The notes under the pieces were generated by a model. It saw nothing but the letters and a program-made list of their open reading frames with translations. It did not search any database and was not told the DNA's origin. Source: Rhodoblastus sp963828185 (GTDB lineage: Bacteria > Pseudomonadota > Alphaproteobacteria > Rhizobiales > Beijerinckiaceae). From it: 64,000 bases of DNA. The DNA is taken from assembly GCA_963828185.1 (NCBI GenBank), contig CAWHDV010000012.1:124001-188000 (forward strand). Direction: 5' to 3'. Positions 34,529-42,760 of this stretch are shown here, in pieces; position 1 is the first letter of the stretch, and the number at the start of each line of letters is the position of its first letter. The position numbers and the translations under genes were made by a program.

Positions 34529-35941
34529 TCAATGCGTTTGAACCGTTGCAATCGCGGCGCCAGATTCGGGCGGGGCGTCTTGCCCAAGGTCCTGCCAAGG
34601 ATCGCGCCAGCTGTCGGGCGTCGCGTGATGGTGCTCTTCGCGGTCGGCGATGATCAGGTTGGCGATGGCGAAAATCAGCTCGCGCGCGCCGCGATAGCCG
34701 ACCGATAATCTGTGGCCGGCGCCCAGGCGGTCGAACATCGGAATGCCCAGGCGATGGAAGGGAATCTTCAGCCGCTCCGCCGCCTGCCGTCCGTGCGAAT
34801 GGGTCACCAGCAGATCGCACCCTTTTTCGCGAGCGCGATTTTCCAGATCTTCCAGGTCGCCGATCAGCGCCTCTTCCGCCGGCAGGTTTTCCAGAACCTT
34901 CGATTGCGTCGTCGTCACCGCCGCCTCGATATGCGCGCCCATTTCGTGCAGGAAGGAGCCGACGTCGTAGAGCAGGTCCGGCTCGGCGCCGATCGCCAGT
35001 TTCCGGCCGCCGAGATGGAAATGGCCGTCGAGCATGGCGTCGACCAGCTGGCCGCGCTGGCGGCGATATTTGTTCGGCGCCGGACGGCCGCTGATCTCGC
35101 TCAGGAACGCCATCAATTCGTCATTTGGCCCGAGGCCGCACAGGCGCTCGAACAGGCGATAGGGAACCCCCGCCTTTTTTTCCAGCGCCTCGGCGGCGGC
35201 GCGCATCTGCGCGCCCACAGCGATGGTCCAGGCGGCCTGGCCCATGGCGGCGACTTCGTTGACGCCGACTCCGCCGATGGTCGTCGGCGTGAAATCGTCG
35301 GGGATATGGCCATCGAGCGATCCGCCGAGATCGGGCAAAAATGTCGGCTCCAGGCCGAAATCCTCGATGATCCCGCGCAATTCCTCGATGTCGCCGGGCG
35401 TCAGATGACTTCCGGGGAGGACATTGACGGCGGTCTGATCGCGTCGCGCCGGATTGACCGGCGGCTTGACCAGTTCCTCGACCAGCCGCGTCACCGCCTT
35501 TTCCCAGCCGTCCTGGAAGGCGTCCTTGAAATCGGGCGTCGAAACATAGACCAGCGGGAATTCCGCCAGTTCGGGATGTTTCTGGCGCATCAGCCTGATG
35601 TAGCTTTCGACATCGTCGCCCTTGGTCTCGGTGACCCCGGTGGAGGCGATGCCGATGATCTCCGGCTTGGTGCGCTTGATGATGTTGAGCACCGCCTGTT
35701 CGACATTCTCATAGCCGCCGAGCACCGTCGCGACTTCGCTCATCGCCGTGGTCTGCAACGGGATGGCTTCCTTGAAATGGCGGACGAACAGCACAAGTCC
35801 GAACGAGGTGCAGCCCTGCGAGCCGTGCAACAGCGGCATCGCGCCGCGCAGGCCCATGAAGGCCAGGGCGGCGCCGATCGGCTGGCTCATCTTCAACGGA
35901 TTGACGGCGCAGGCTTTCTTGCCGAGGACGATCTTGGCCAT
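34529..35941 (-). CDS. nifN: FeMo-co scaffold NifN
   Basis: The 470-residue protein is the beta-like subunit of the NifEN scaffold on which the NifB-co is converted to FeMo-co. It shows CAVNPLKMSQPIGAALAF and LHGSQGCTSFGLVLFVRHFKEA, a cluster-ligand region parallel to NifK. It lies six bases after nifE. Confidence 0.95.
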   Translation of the reverse strand: MAKIVLGKKACAVNPLKMSQPIGAALAFMGLRGAMPLLHGSQGCTSFGLVLFVRHFKEAIPLQTTAMSEVATVLGGYENVEQAVLNIIKRTKPEIIGIASTGVTETKGDDVESYIRLMRQKHPELAEFPLVYVSTPDFKDAFQDGWEKAVTRLVEELVKPPVNPARRDQTAVNVLPGSHLTPGDIEELRGIIEDFGLEPTFLPDLGGSLDGHIPDDFTPTTIGGVGVNEVAAMGQAAWTIAVGAQMRAAAEALEKKAGVPYRLFERLCGLGPNDELMAFLSEISGRPAPNKYRRQRGQLVDAMLDGHFHLGGRKLAIGAEPDLLYDVGSFLHEMGAHIEAAVTTTQSKVLENLPAEEALIGDLEDLENRAREKGCDLLVTHSHGRQAAERLKIPFHRLGIPMFDRLGAGHRLSVGYRGARELIFAIANLIIADREEHHHATPDSWRDPWQDLGQDAPPESGAAIATVQTH

Positions 35942-35947
35942 GAGAAA

Positions 35948-37633
35948 TCACTCCGCCGCGATGGTTTGCGCCTGTGTCGGTTGTCCGACAACCAGTCCTG
36001 CGGCGAGGATTTCCTCGATCTTGAGCGAACAGGCGCCGCAGCCGCTGGAGGCGTTGGTTTTTTCCTTCACGCCCGCGACATGGGTCAGGCCATGCTGGAC
36101 GATCGCGTCCTCGATAGCGCCGAGATCGACGCTCTTGCACATGCAGATCTTTTTCGCGCGCCGCGCTTCTTCCGCCTTGACGGGATCGGCCGCCAGCTCC
36201 GCCTCTTCGGCGGCGATCTGCGCCAGCGCCCTGTCCTGCCAGCTGTCGCCGGCCTTCTGCCACGGCGCCGGCCGGCGCACCTGCTCCCACACGGGATTGT
36301 AAAGCGTGCGGTCGATCTCGGCCATGAGCTTGGCCATGCCGACATAGCCCATATAGGCGTGGTGGCGCTCCTGGTTGATGTCGAGCCAGGGCATGGTCGC
36401 CTTGAGGGCGATAAACTGCGAGCGTCCGCCCGACAGCATGATGTCGGCCTTGGCGTCCTTCAGCATCTTGTACATTTCGCGCGGCGTCATGTCCTCGATC
36501 ATGTGCGCGTCCTGGCCCATCAATTCCTTGATCTTCTCCTTGTCCTCGCGCGTCGATTTCTTCACGCTGGTGCCGGCCAGCTCCAGGCCCGCCTCCTGCA
36601 AAGCCGCGACCACCGACCAGCTCTTGACGCCGCCGGTGATGAGCAGGACTTTCTTGCCCCTGAAGCGCGGCCTGTAGGCGGCGATGGAGGCGAAAGCCCG
36701 CGCCTCTTCGCGCGCGATCAGCTTTTCCGTGCGCTCCATCAACTCCCCGGGCGCGCCGCGCAAAATCAGCAGCCGCGCCAGTTCGCGCAGCGAATCCGAC
36801 GTGTCCTCGATGCCGTAGAACGAGCCCTCGAAGAAGGGAATGCCGTAACGCTCCTCCATTTTCCGCGCGACGTTGATCATCGCCTTGGAGCAGACCATCA
36901 TGGAGGCGCGGGCGCGATGCGACGAAGCCACCTCGTTGTAGCGGCCGTCGCCGGAAATGCAGGAGAGGATGCGAATTCCCAACTCGTCGAGCAGCGGCTT
37001 GACCTGCCACAATTCGCCCGACAGGTTGAATTCGCCGATGATGTTGACGTCGTAGGGCGTGGTGTATTCGGGTTCGACCGTGCCGATGACATGGTCGAGC
37101 AAAGCTTCCCCGGCCAGCTTGTTGCCGAGGTTTTTCGGGCCCACGAACCCCGGCGCATTGACCGGAATCACCGGCTTGCCGAATTTTTCCGACGCCGCCT
37201 TGCACACGGCGTTGATATCGTCGCCGATCATCGCCGGCACGCAGGTCTGGTAGACGAAAATCGCCGCCGGGTCGTATTTCTCCAAAATTTCGCGACAGGC
37301 CTTGAACAGACGCTTTTCGCCGCCGAACACGATATCGGTTTCGTTGATGTCGGTGGTGAAGCCGGTGCGCCAAATGGTCGGACCGGACGAGGCGGCGCCG
37401 CGATTGTCCCAGCTGTTGCCCTCGCAGGCGATGGGGCCGTGCACGAGATGGGCGACGTCGGTGAAGGGCTGAAGCGCGATCTTGGCGCCGTCGAAGGCGC
37501 AGCCGCCGGCGGCGCCTCCGGGCTGCAATTGCTTGGTGCAGCCCTTCTTCTTCTCGGCTTCGGTCTTGTTGGCGTTCTTGCCGCACGAGGGCTCGTTGAA
37601 CACGTCCTGGATCGTCGCCGAAAGGGAGGCCAT
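35948..37633 (-). CDS. nifE: FeMo-co scaffold NifE with C-terminal 2Fe-2S (BFD-like) domain
   Basis: Residues 1-480 are the alpha-like scaffold subunit NifE, with HGPIACEGNSWDNRG and YQTCVPAMIGDD matching cluster-ligand sites of NifD. The last 65 residues (KICMCKSVDLGAIEDAIVQ ... SSGCGACSLKIEEIL) form a BFD-like [2Fe-2S] domain with CxC and CxxC, so the 561-residue protein is longer than Azotobacter NifE. Rhizobial NifE proteins have similar length. It has an AGGAG site at 37633. Confidence 0.95.
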   Translation of the reverse strand: MASLSATIQDVFNEPSCGKNANKTEAEKKKGCTKQLQPGGAAGGCAFDGAKIALQPFTDVAHLVHGPIACEGNSWDNRGAASSGPTIWRTGFTTDINETDIVFGGEKRLFKACREILEKYDPAAIFVYQTCVPAMIGDDINAVCKAASEKFGKPVIPVNAPGFVGPKNLGNKLAGEALLDHVIGTVEPEYTTPYDVNIIGEFNLSGELWQVKPLLDELGIRILSCISGDGRYNEVASSHRARASMMVCSKAMINVARKMEERYGIPFFEGSFYGIEDTSDSLRELARLLILRGAPGELMERTEKLIAREEARAFASIAAYRPRFRGKKVLLITGGVKSWSVVAALQEAGLELAGTSVKKSTREDKEKIKELMGQDAHMIEDMTPREMYKMLKDAKADIMLSGGRSQFIALKATMPWLDINQERHHAYMGYVGMAKLMAEIDRTLYNPVWEQVRRPAPWQKAGDSWQDRALAQIAAEEAELAADPVKAEEARRAKKICMCKSVDLGAIEDAIVQHGLTHVAGVKEKTNASSGCGACSLKIEEILAAGLVVGQPTQAQTIAAE

Positions 37634-37757
37634 GCGTTTCTCCTGCGTTTGCTTCGGGCGGAGCAAGTTTGGCGCCGCAGCATGAGTTGGCCGAAGCGCA
37701 AGAAAAAAGGCCCGGAAGGCGGGCGCCTTGCCGGACCGAGTTCTTGAAGCCGCGAGG

Positions 37758-37789
37758 CGATTGTCGGTTTGGCTCCAAACCGACAATCG
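37758..37789 (-). other. Stable hairpin between nifK and nifE
   Basis: A perfect 15-base-pair stem (CGATTGTCGGTTTGG and complement, two-base gap) begins 13 bases after the nifK stop. On the transcribed minus strand no T-run follows, so I read it as an RNA-stability or processing element between nifHDK and nifEN rather than a full terminator. The T6 run lies on the plus side. Confidence 0.65.
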
Positions 37790-37801
37790 TTTTTTGGACG
37801 A

Positions 37802-39361
37802 TCAGCGAATGATGTCGAAGGAATAGTCGGTCTTCGCCGGAACGTTGGTGGTGTTGTCGATCGTGTCGAAGATCTTGTCGAGGATCGTCACGAGGACATT
37901 CATGCCGCCCTGATAACCCCACACCGGGTAGCGGTGCTTGTGGTGACGATCGAAGATCGGGAAGCCGATGCGGATCAAGGGCGTGCCGGTGTCGCGCTCG
38001 AGATACTTGCCGTAGGTGTTGCCGATCAGGAAATCGACCGGCTCGGTGAACAGCAGCGAGCGCATGTGCCACAGGTCCTTTTGCGGATAGACCTTGCAGT
38101 TCTTGCCGAAGGGCGAAGAGTCGAACAGCGCCTGCATCTTCTTTTCCCAGGTCTTGCCGCCATTGGTGGCAAGAACCGTGGTCGGCTCGGCGCCGAGTTC
38201 GAGCAGGAACGCCGCCAGGCCGTAGCAGAGGTCGGGATCGCCGTAGATCGCGAACTTCTTGCCGTGGATGTGGGCGCTGGAGTTGGCGATGGCGTCAACC
38301 AGGCGACCGCGCTCCTTGGCCAGCTCTTCCGGGATTTCCTTGCCGGTGATGCGCGAGACCGCCATCAGGAAGGCGTCGGTGCCCTTGACGCCGACCGGAT
38401 GATTGAAGGCCACAACCTCCTGGCCGTGATCGGCGATGAGCGGCAGTGTCTTTTCGGTGCAATATTCCTGCATCGAAATGGTCGCCTTGGCGTTGATGGC
38501 GTTGGCCGCCTGCTCGAGCGTGGTGCCGCCGTCATACATGCGGTATTCGCCGTCGGTCGGCGTGTCCCACACGTCGCTGTTGTCGCCGAGAATGGTGTAT
38601 TCGACGCCCATCATGCCGAAGATGCGCTTGATTTCGCGCAGGTTGCCCACGGTATAGCCATCGAAGCCGCCGAGGAAGTTGATCGAGTTGTTCGGCGTGC
38701 GCTCGAGCTTCGGCGCGGTGCCGGCCTTGCCGTCCCAGAAGTGCGCGATCACGCCCTTCATGGCGTTGTCGTAGCCGGTGATGTGGCTGCCGACGAAGGC
38801 GGGGGTGTGGGCGAAGGTGACGTCGAAGTCTTCGGGAACCGAACCCTTTTCCTTCGAGGTCTTGATGAAGGCGTTCAAATCGTCGCCGATCACTTCCGCC
38901 ATGCAGGTGGTGGAAACCGCGATCATCGCCGGCTTGTACATGCTGTAGGTGTTGGCCAGGCCGTCGATCATGTTGTTGAGGCCGCCGAACACCGCCGCGT
39001 CTTCAGTCATCGACGAGGAGACGCAGGAGGTCGGCTCCTTGAAGTGGCGCGAGAAATGCGAGCGATAGTAAGCGACGCAGCCCTGCGAGCCGTGCACGAA
39101 GGGAATGGTCTTCTCGAAGCCGACGGCGACGAACACCGCGCCAAGCGGCTGGCAGGCCTTGGCCGGATTGATGGTCAGGGCTTCGCGGGCGAAGTTCTTT
39201 TCCTGGTATTCCGGAGTCTTGACCCATTCGCGAATGCGTTCGACTTCGGCCGGATCACGGCGGTTCTCGAACAGGTTGCGCTTGTTCGCCAGCATTTCCT
39301 GGTATTCAGGACCACGAAAAAGGTCGAAATGGTCGAGCACGTGATCGGCGTTCTGCGTCAT
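37802..39361 (-). CDS. nifK: Nitrogenase MoFe protein beta chain NifK
   Basis: The 519-residue beta subunit holds half the P-cluster ligands: VHGSQGCVAYYRSHFSRHFKEP and STTCMAEVIGDD. Length and the N-terminal DHFDLFRGPEYQ are typical of group I Mo nitrogenases. It pairs with NifD in the MoFe tetramer. It is preceded by nifD with a 66-base spacer carrying a hairpin. Confidence 0.98.
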   Translation of the reverse strand: MTQNADHVLDHFDLFRGPEYQEMLANKRNLFENRRDPAEVERIREWVKTPEYQEKNFAREALTINPAKACQPLGAVFVAVGFEKTIPFVHGSQGCVAYYRSHFSRHFKEPTSCVSSSMTEDAAVFGGLNNMIDGLANTYSMYKPAMIAVSTTCMAEVIGDDLNAFIKTSKEKGSVPEDFDVTFAHTPAFVGSHITGYDNAMKGVIAHFWDGKAGTAPKLERTPNNSINFLGGFDGYTVGNLREIKRIFGMMGVEYTILGDNSDVWDTPTDGEYRMYDGGTTLEQAANAINAKATISMQEYCTEKTLPLIADHGQEVVAFNHPVGVKGTDAFLMAVSRITGKEIPEELAKERGRLVDAIANSSAHIHGKKFAIYGDPDLCYGLAAFLLELGAEPTTVLATNGGKTWEKKMQALFDSSPFGKNCKVYPQKDLWHMRSLLFTEPVDFLIGNTYGKYLERDTGTPLIRIGFPIFDRHHKHRYPVWGYQGGMNVLVTILDKIFDTIDNTTNVPAKTDYSFDIIR

Positions 39362-39387
39362 GATTAAGCCCTCTACTATGGGTGGGT

Positions 39388-39422
39388 CGCGGCGACGTTC
39401 GTCGGAGACGGACGTCGCCGCG
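39388..39422 (-). other. Hairpin between nifD and nifK
   Basis: CGCGGCGACGT pairs with ACGTCGCCGCG over 11 base pairs, extended by CGTC/GACG with a GGA loop. It fills the 66-base nifD-nifK spacer and may tune NifD:NifK synthesis or mRNA stability. Confidence 0.6.
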
Positions 39423-39427
39423 CGCGG

Positions 39428-40930
39428 TTACTCGGCCGCGATGAGTTTGGGTTGCTTGTCTTCTTTCCAGGGCGCCTTGGCCATTTTCCAGACCGGCGCG
39501 TTGATCGCCATGTCCATGTCGCGCGCGAAGATCGCGAAGCCGTCGTAGCCGTGGTAGGGGCCGGAATAATCCCAGCTGTGCATCTGGCGGAAAGGCACGC
39601 CCATCTTCTGGAAGACGTATTTTTCCTTGATGCCGGAGCCGACGAGGTCGGGCTGGACCTTTTCCACGAATTTCTCGAATTCGTAGCCGGTCACGTCGTC
39701 ATAGATCAGCGTACCGTCCTTCACATAATGCTGGGCGGTGCGCTGGTAGTCGTCGTTATGGCCGAATTCATAGCCGGTGCCGACAACTTCCATGCCGAGG
39801 TCTTCGTAGGCGCCGATGACGTGGCGCGGACGCAGGCCGCCGACATAGAGCATGACGGTCTTGCCTTCCAGGCGCGGACGGTACTTGGCGATGACCGCGT
39901 CCATCAGCGGCTGGTACTTGGCGATGACCCGCTCGGCGCCTTCCTTGATCTTGTCGTCGAAATAGGAAGCGATTTTCCGCAAGGATTCCTGAATTTTCGA
40001 CGGACCGAAGAAGTTGTATTCGCACCACGGAATACCGAACTTTTCTTCCATGTGGCGGGAGATGTAGTTCATCGAACGGTAGCAGTGGAGGACGTTGAGC
40101 TTCGCCTTGGGGGTGTTCTCGAGTTCCGCCAGCGAACCGTCGCCAGACCATTGAGCGATGACGCGCAGGCCCATTTCCTCGAGCAGGATGCGCGAGGACC
40201 AGGCGTCGCCGCCGATGTTGTAATCGCCGATGATCGCCACGTCATAGGGAGTGGATTCGAACAGGGCGGGCTTGGACGGATCGAGCTTGTCGAAAACGTA
40301 ATCGCGCACCGCGTCATTGGCGATGTGATGGCCCAGCGACTGGGACACGCCGCGGAAACCTTCGCAACGCACCGGCACGATGGTCTTGCCGCCGTATTCC
40401 TTCGACTTGACCTTGGAAACGGCCTCGATGTCGTCGCCGATCAGGCCGATCGGGCATTCCGATTGCACGGTGATGCCGTTGTTGAGCGGGAACAGCTCCT
40501 GGATCTCGTCCATGATCTTGGCGAGCTTCTTGTCGCCGCCGAACACGATGTCCTTTTCCTGGAAGTCCGAGGTGAACTGCATCGTCACGAACGTGTCGAT
40601 GCCGGTCGTGCCGATGTAATAATTGCGGCGCGCGGCCCAGGAATACTGGCCGCAGCCGACGGGGCCGTGGCTGATGTGGATCATGTCCTTGATCGGGCCC
40701 CAGACCACGCCCTTCGAGCCGGCGTAAGCGCAGCCGCGAATGGTCATCACGCCGGGGATCGACTTGATGTTCGACTTGACGCCGCAATCCGACTTGCCGG
40801 CCTCATGCACATTCAGATGTTTCGCGCGGCGCTTGGCGGTCTTTTCGGGATAGACCTTCAGCACGTCGCTGATCAATTCCTTGTTGCGCGCCTTGATATC
40901 GGCAACGCTTTCGTCTTTCGCAACACTCAT
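39428..40930 (-). CDS. nifD: Nitrogenase MoFe protein alpha chain NifD
   Basis: The 500-residue alpha subunit carries FeMo-co. Cofactor ligands are visible as the Cys in LHCYRSMNYI and the His in MHSWDYSGPYHG. P-cluster ligands are in HGPVGCGQYSW and VQSECPIGLIGDD. It is encoded 77 bases after nifH. Confidence 0.98.
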   Translation of the reverse strand: MSVAKDESVADIKARNKELISDVLKVYPEKTAKRRAKHLNVHEAGKSDCGVKSNIKSIPGVMTIRGCAYAGSKGVVWGPIKDMIHISHGPVGCGQYSWAARRNYYIGTTGIDTFVTMQFTSDFQEKDIVFGGDKKLAKIMDEIQELFPLNNGITVQSECPIGLIGDDIEAVSKVKSKEYGGKTIVPVRCEGFRGVSQSLGHHIANDAVRDYVFDKLDPSKPALFESTPYDVAIIGDYNIGGDAWSSRILLEEMGLRVIAQWSGDGSLAELENTPKAKLNVLHCYRSMNYISRHMEEKFGIPWCEYNFFGPSKIQESLRKIASYFDDKIKEGAERVIAKYQPLMDAVIAKYRPRLEGKTVMLYVGGLRPRHVIGAYEDLGMEVVGTGYEFGHNDDYQRTAQHYVKDGTLIYDDVTGYEFEKFVEKVQPDLVGSGIKEKYVFQKMGVPFRQMHSWDYSGPYHGYDGFAIFARDMDMAINAPVWKMAKAPWKEDKQPKLIAAE

Positions 40931-40965
40931 GTCGCCACCTCCTGCAACGGTTCGCCATCTCGAAA

Positions 40966-40991
40966 TCCGGCCCCCGGGAAAGGGGGCCGGA
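40966..40991 (-). other. Hairpin between nifH and nifD
   Basis: TCCGGCCCCC pairs with GGGGGCCGGA over ten base pairs, loop GGGAAA. On the transcribed strand it lacks a T-tail, so it is likely a 3' stabiliser or partial terminator that raises nifH mRNA over nifDK. Confidence 0.65.
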
Positions 40992-41007
40992 CCATTTTTT
41001 CAGGCGA

Positions 41008-41901
41008 TCAGTTCACGCCCAACGCGGCGAGCTCTGCCGCGGACTTGCCGATCTGCGATTCGTCGACGGCCTTCATGATGCCGTGCTCCATCAGCAGGTC
41101 TTCCAGCTCGTCCATGGTGATCGGGGTCGGGATGATGCCGTTGCCCGAATTGCCATGGATCTTGGTCGCGAGCGTGCGGTATTCCTGCGCCTGCTTGGAC
41201 TCAGGAGCATATTCGAGGCAGGTCATGCGGCGCAGTTCCGCATGTTGCACGATATTGTCGCGCGGCACGAAATGGATCAGCTTGGTGCCGAGCTTTCCAG
41301 CCAGCGACTCCGCCAATTCGAATTCCTTGTCGGTCTGGCGCTCGTTGCAGACCAGGCCGCCGAGGCGCACGCCGCCGGACATCGCGTATTTCAGAATGCC
41401 CTTGGAGATATTGTTGGCCGCATACATGGCCATCATCTCGCCGGACATGACGATGTAGATTTCCTGCGCCTTGTTCTCACGGATCGGCATGGCGAAACCG
41501 CCGCAGACCACGTCGCCGAGCACGTCATAGGAGACGTAGTCGACGTCTTCATAAGCGCCGTTTTCCTCGAGGAAGTTGATCGAGGTGATGACGCCGCGAC
41601 CCGCGCAGCCGACGCCGGGCTCCGGACCGCCGGACTCGACGCACTTGATGTCGCGATAGCCGATCTTCATGACGTCTTCGAGTTCGAGATCCTCGACCGA
41701 ACCGGCTTCGGCGGCGAGCGACAGGATGGTGTCCTGCGCCTTGGCGTGCAGGATCAGGCGGGTGGAGTCGGCCTTGGGATCGCAACCGACGATCAGGATT
41801 TTCTGGCCCATTTCCGCGAGCGCGGCGAGGGTGTTCTGCGAGGTGGTGGACTTGCCGATGCCACCCTTGCCGTAGAAGGCGATCTGCCTGAGTTTAGCCA
41901 T
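41008..41901 (-). CDS. nifH: Nitrogenase iron protein NifH
   Basis: The 297-residue dinitrogenase reductase has P-loop GKGGIGKST at residue 9, the 4Fe-4S ligands in GVGCAGRG and VVCGGFAMPI, and switch regions typical of group I NifH. The arginine in GCAGRG that DraT ADP-ribosylates in some bacteria is present. The nifHDK unit starts from a perfect sigma-54 promoter about 160 bases upstream. Confidence 0.98.
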   Translation of the reverse strand: MAKLRQIAFYGKGGIGKSTTSQNTLAALAEMGQKILIVGCDPKADSTRLILHAKAQDTILSLAAEAGSVEDLELEDVMKIGYRDIKCVESGGPEPGVGCAGRGVITSINFLEENGAYEDVDYVSYDVLGDVVCGGFAMPIRENKAQEIYIVMSGEMMAMYAANNISKGILKYAMSGGVRLGGLVCNERQTDKEFELAESLAGKLGTKLIHFVPRDNIVQHAELRRMTCLEYAPESKQAQEYRTLATKIHGNSGNGIIPTPITMDELEDLLMEHGIMKAVDESQIGKSAAELAALGVN

Positions 41902-42063
41902 TGTGTGCTCCTTAGATGTGCTTTGTGGCTTTGACTTCGCGCGTACTGCGCGAGACTGTTTCTCATCGAGTCAGAAACGGACCCGCTTTGACGGGAAGGA
42001 ACACATCGCTCGTCTCGCGTCTGCGTGCATTCAGCCCTTACTCGCCGTTCCGGCCATCAGGTT

Positions 42064-42079
42064 TGCAACCGCCGTGCCA
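42064..42079 (-). promoter_or_regulatory. Sigma-54 promoter of nifHDK
   Basis: Minus strand TGGCACGGCGGTTGCA is a perfect -24/-12 consensus. The 425-base divergent region around it (41902-42326) holds this promoter, the NifA site at 42147 and a weaker opposite promoter at 42236; I see no gene in it. Confidence 0.9.
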
Positions 42080-42146
42080 GCTTTTTTATTTGGCTATCTA
42101 ACTGTTTTTACGCGATATTTTTCACAACCCCGATTCCCTTGGCCGA

Positions 42147-42162
42147 TGTGAACAAACAGACA
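42147..42162. promoter_or_regulatory. NifA upstream activator site between nifH and the 42327 gene
   Basis: TGTGAACAAACAGACA is an exact TGT-N10-ACA, 68 bases upstream of the nifH -24 element. It may serve both divergent promoters. Confidence 0.8.
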
Positions 42163-42235
42163 GCCGGTGTTGGCTGGGGCAAACAAGACATGATTGTCGT
42201 GATCTTGCGATTTTGGATCGGCTTGGCGCGGACGC

Positions 42236-42251
42236 CGGAATGGAATTTGCA
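42236..42251 (+). promoter_or_regulatory. Possible sigma-54 promoter of the 42327 gene
   Basis: CGGAATGGAATTTGCA has the right spacing and a good -12 half, but a poor -24 half. Confidence 0.4.
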
Positions 42252-42326
42252 CACGGTTTAGGCGCGCGACGGTTTTCCGACAGGACCGGACGCGGACAGG
42301 GGCAAGAGCGAAAGCGCGAGGCGACG

Positions 42327-42758
42327 ATGCAGATTGGCGTGGAGACATCGAAGGCGGTCGATCAAAGGCGGGTGTTTGTCGTCGACGAGGACGACATCAC
42401 CCGTTCCGTGCTGCAATTCATGCTGCACGACGAAATCGAGACACATGAACTCGCGAGCCCCGAAGAGGCCTATGACAAGGGCCAGGGCTGGCTGGCGCCG
42501 CACGTCGTGCTGCTTGGCGTCTCCTTCATAGAGAAGAGAGGAACAGGGCTCGTCGGCGAGATCGCGGAAAAGTTCCCCGGCGTGCGCATCCTCGTCGTGT
42601 GCGACAAGGCGGAGGAAGGCCTCGCGGTCGAGGCGATGAAAGCCGGCGCGCATGGCGCCATGGTCAAGCCGCTGACGCTCGAGGCGGTGCGCAAGAAAGT
42701 TGACGTGATCCTCGGGCGCGGCGGCGCGGCGCCGTTGATCCAGCTCAATGTCATCTGA
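42327..42758 (+). CDS. CheY-like receiver protein without the phospho-aspartate
   Basis: The 143-residue protein is a stand-alone receiver domain: VFVVDEDDITRSVLQFML supplies the acidic pocket and MVKPLTLEAV the conserved Lys (residue 114). The usual phospho-accepting Asp at the end of strand 3 is replaced by Gly64 (HVVLLGVSF), so normal phosphorylation is not expected. It is transcribed divergently from nifH, perhaps from a sigma-54 element. It may act as a protein-protein switch. The start has GAGG upstream. Confidence 0.7.
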   Translation: MQIGVETSKAVDQRRVFVVDEDDITRSVLQFMLHDEIETHELASPEEAYDKGQGWLAPHVVLLGVSFIEKRGTGLVGEIAEKFPGVRILVVCDKAEEGLAVEAMKAGAHGAMVKPLTLEAVRKKVDVILGRGGAAPLIQLNVI

Positions 42759-42760
42759 CC

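Noticed and set aside
34712..37747. Open frame of about 1000 codons on the plus strand opposite nifN and nifE
   Set aside because: It lies antisense to well-supported nif genes, has no recognisable motif and is explained by high-GC codon use.
37758..37795. Plus-strand intrinsic terminator (stem plus T6) near nifK
   Set aside because: Genes here run on the minus strand, so the T-run is on the wrong side; I list it as an mRNA hairpin instead.
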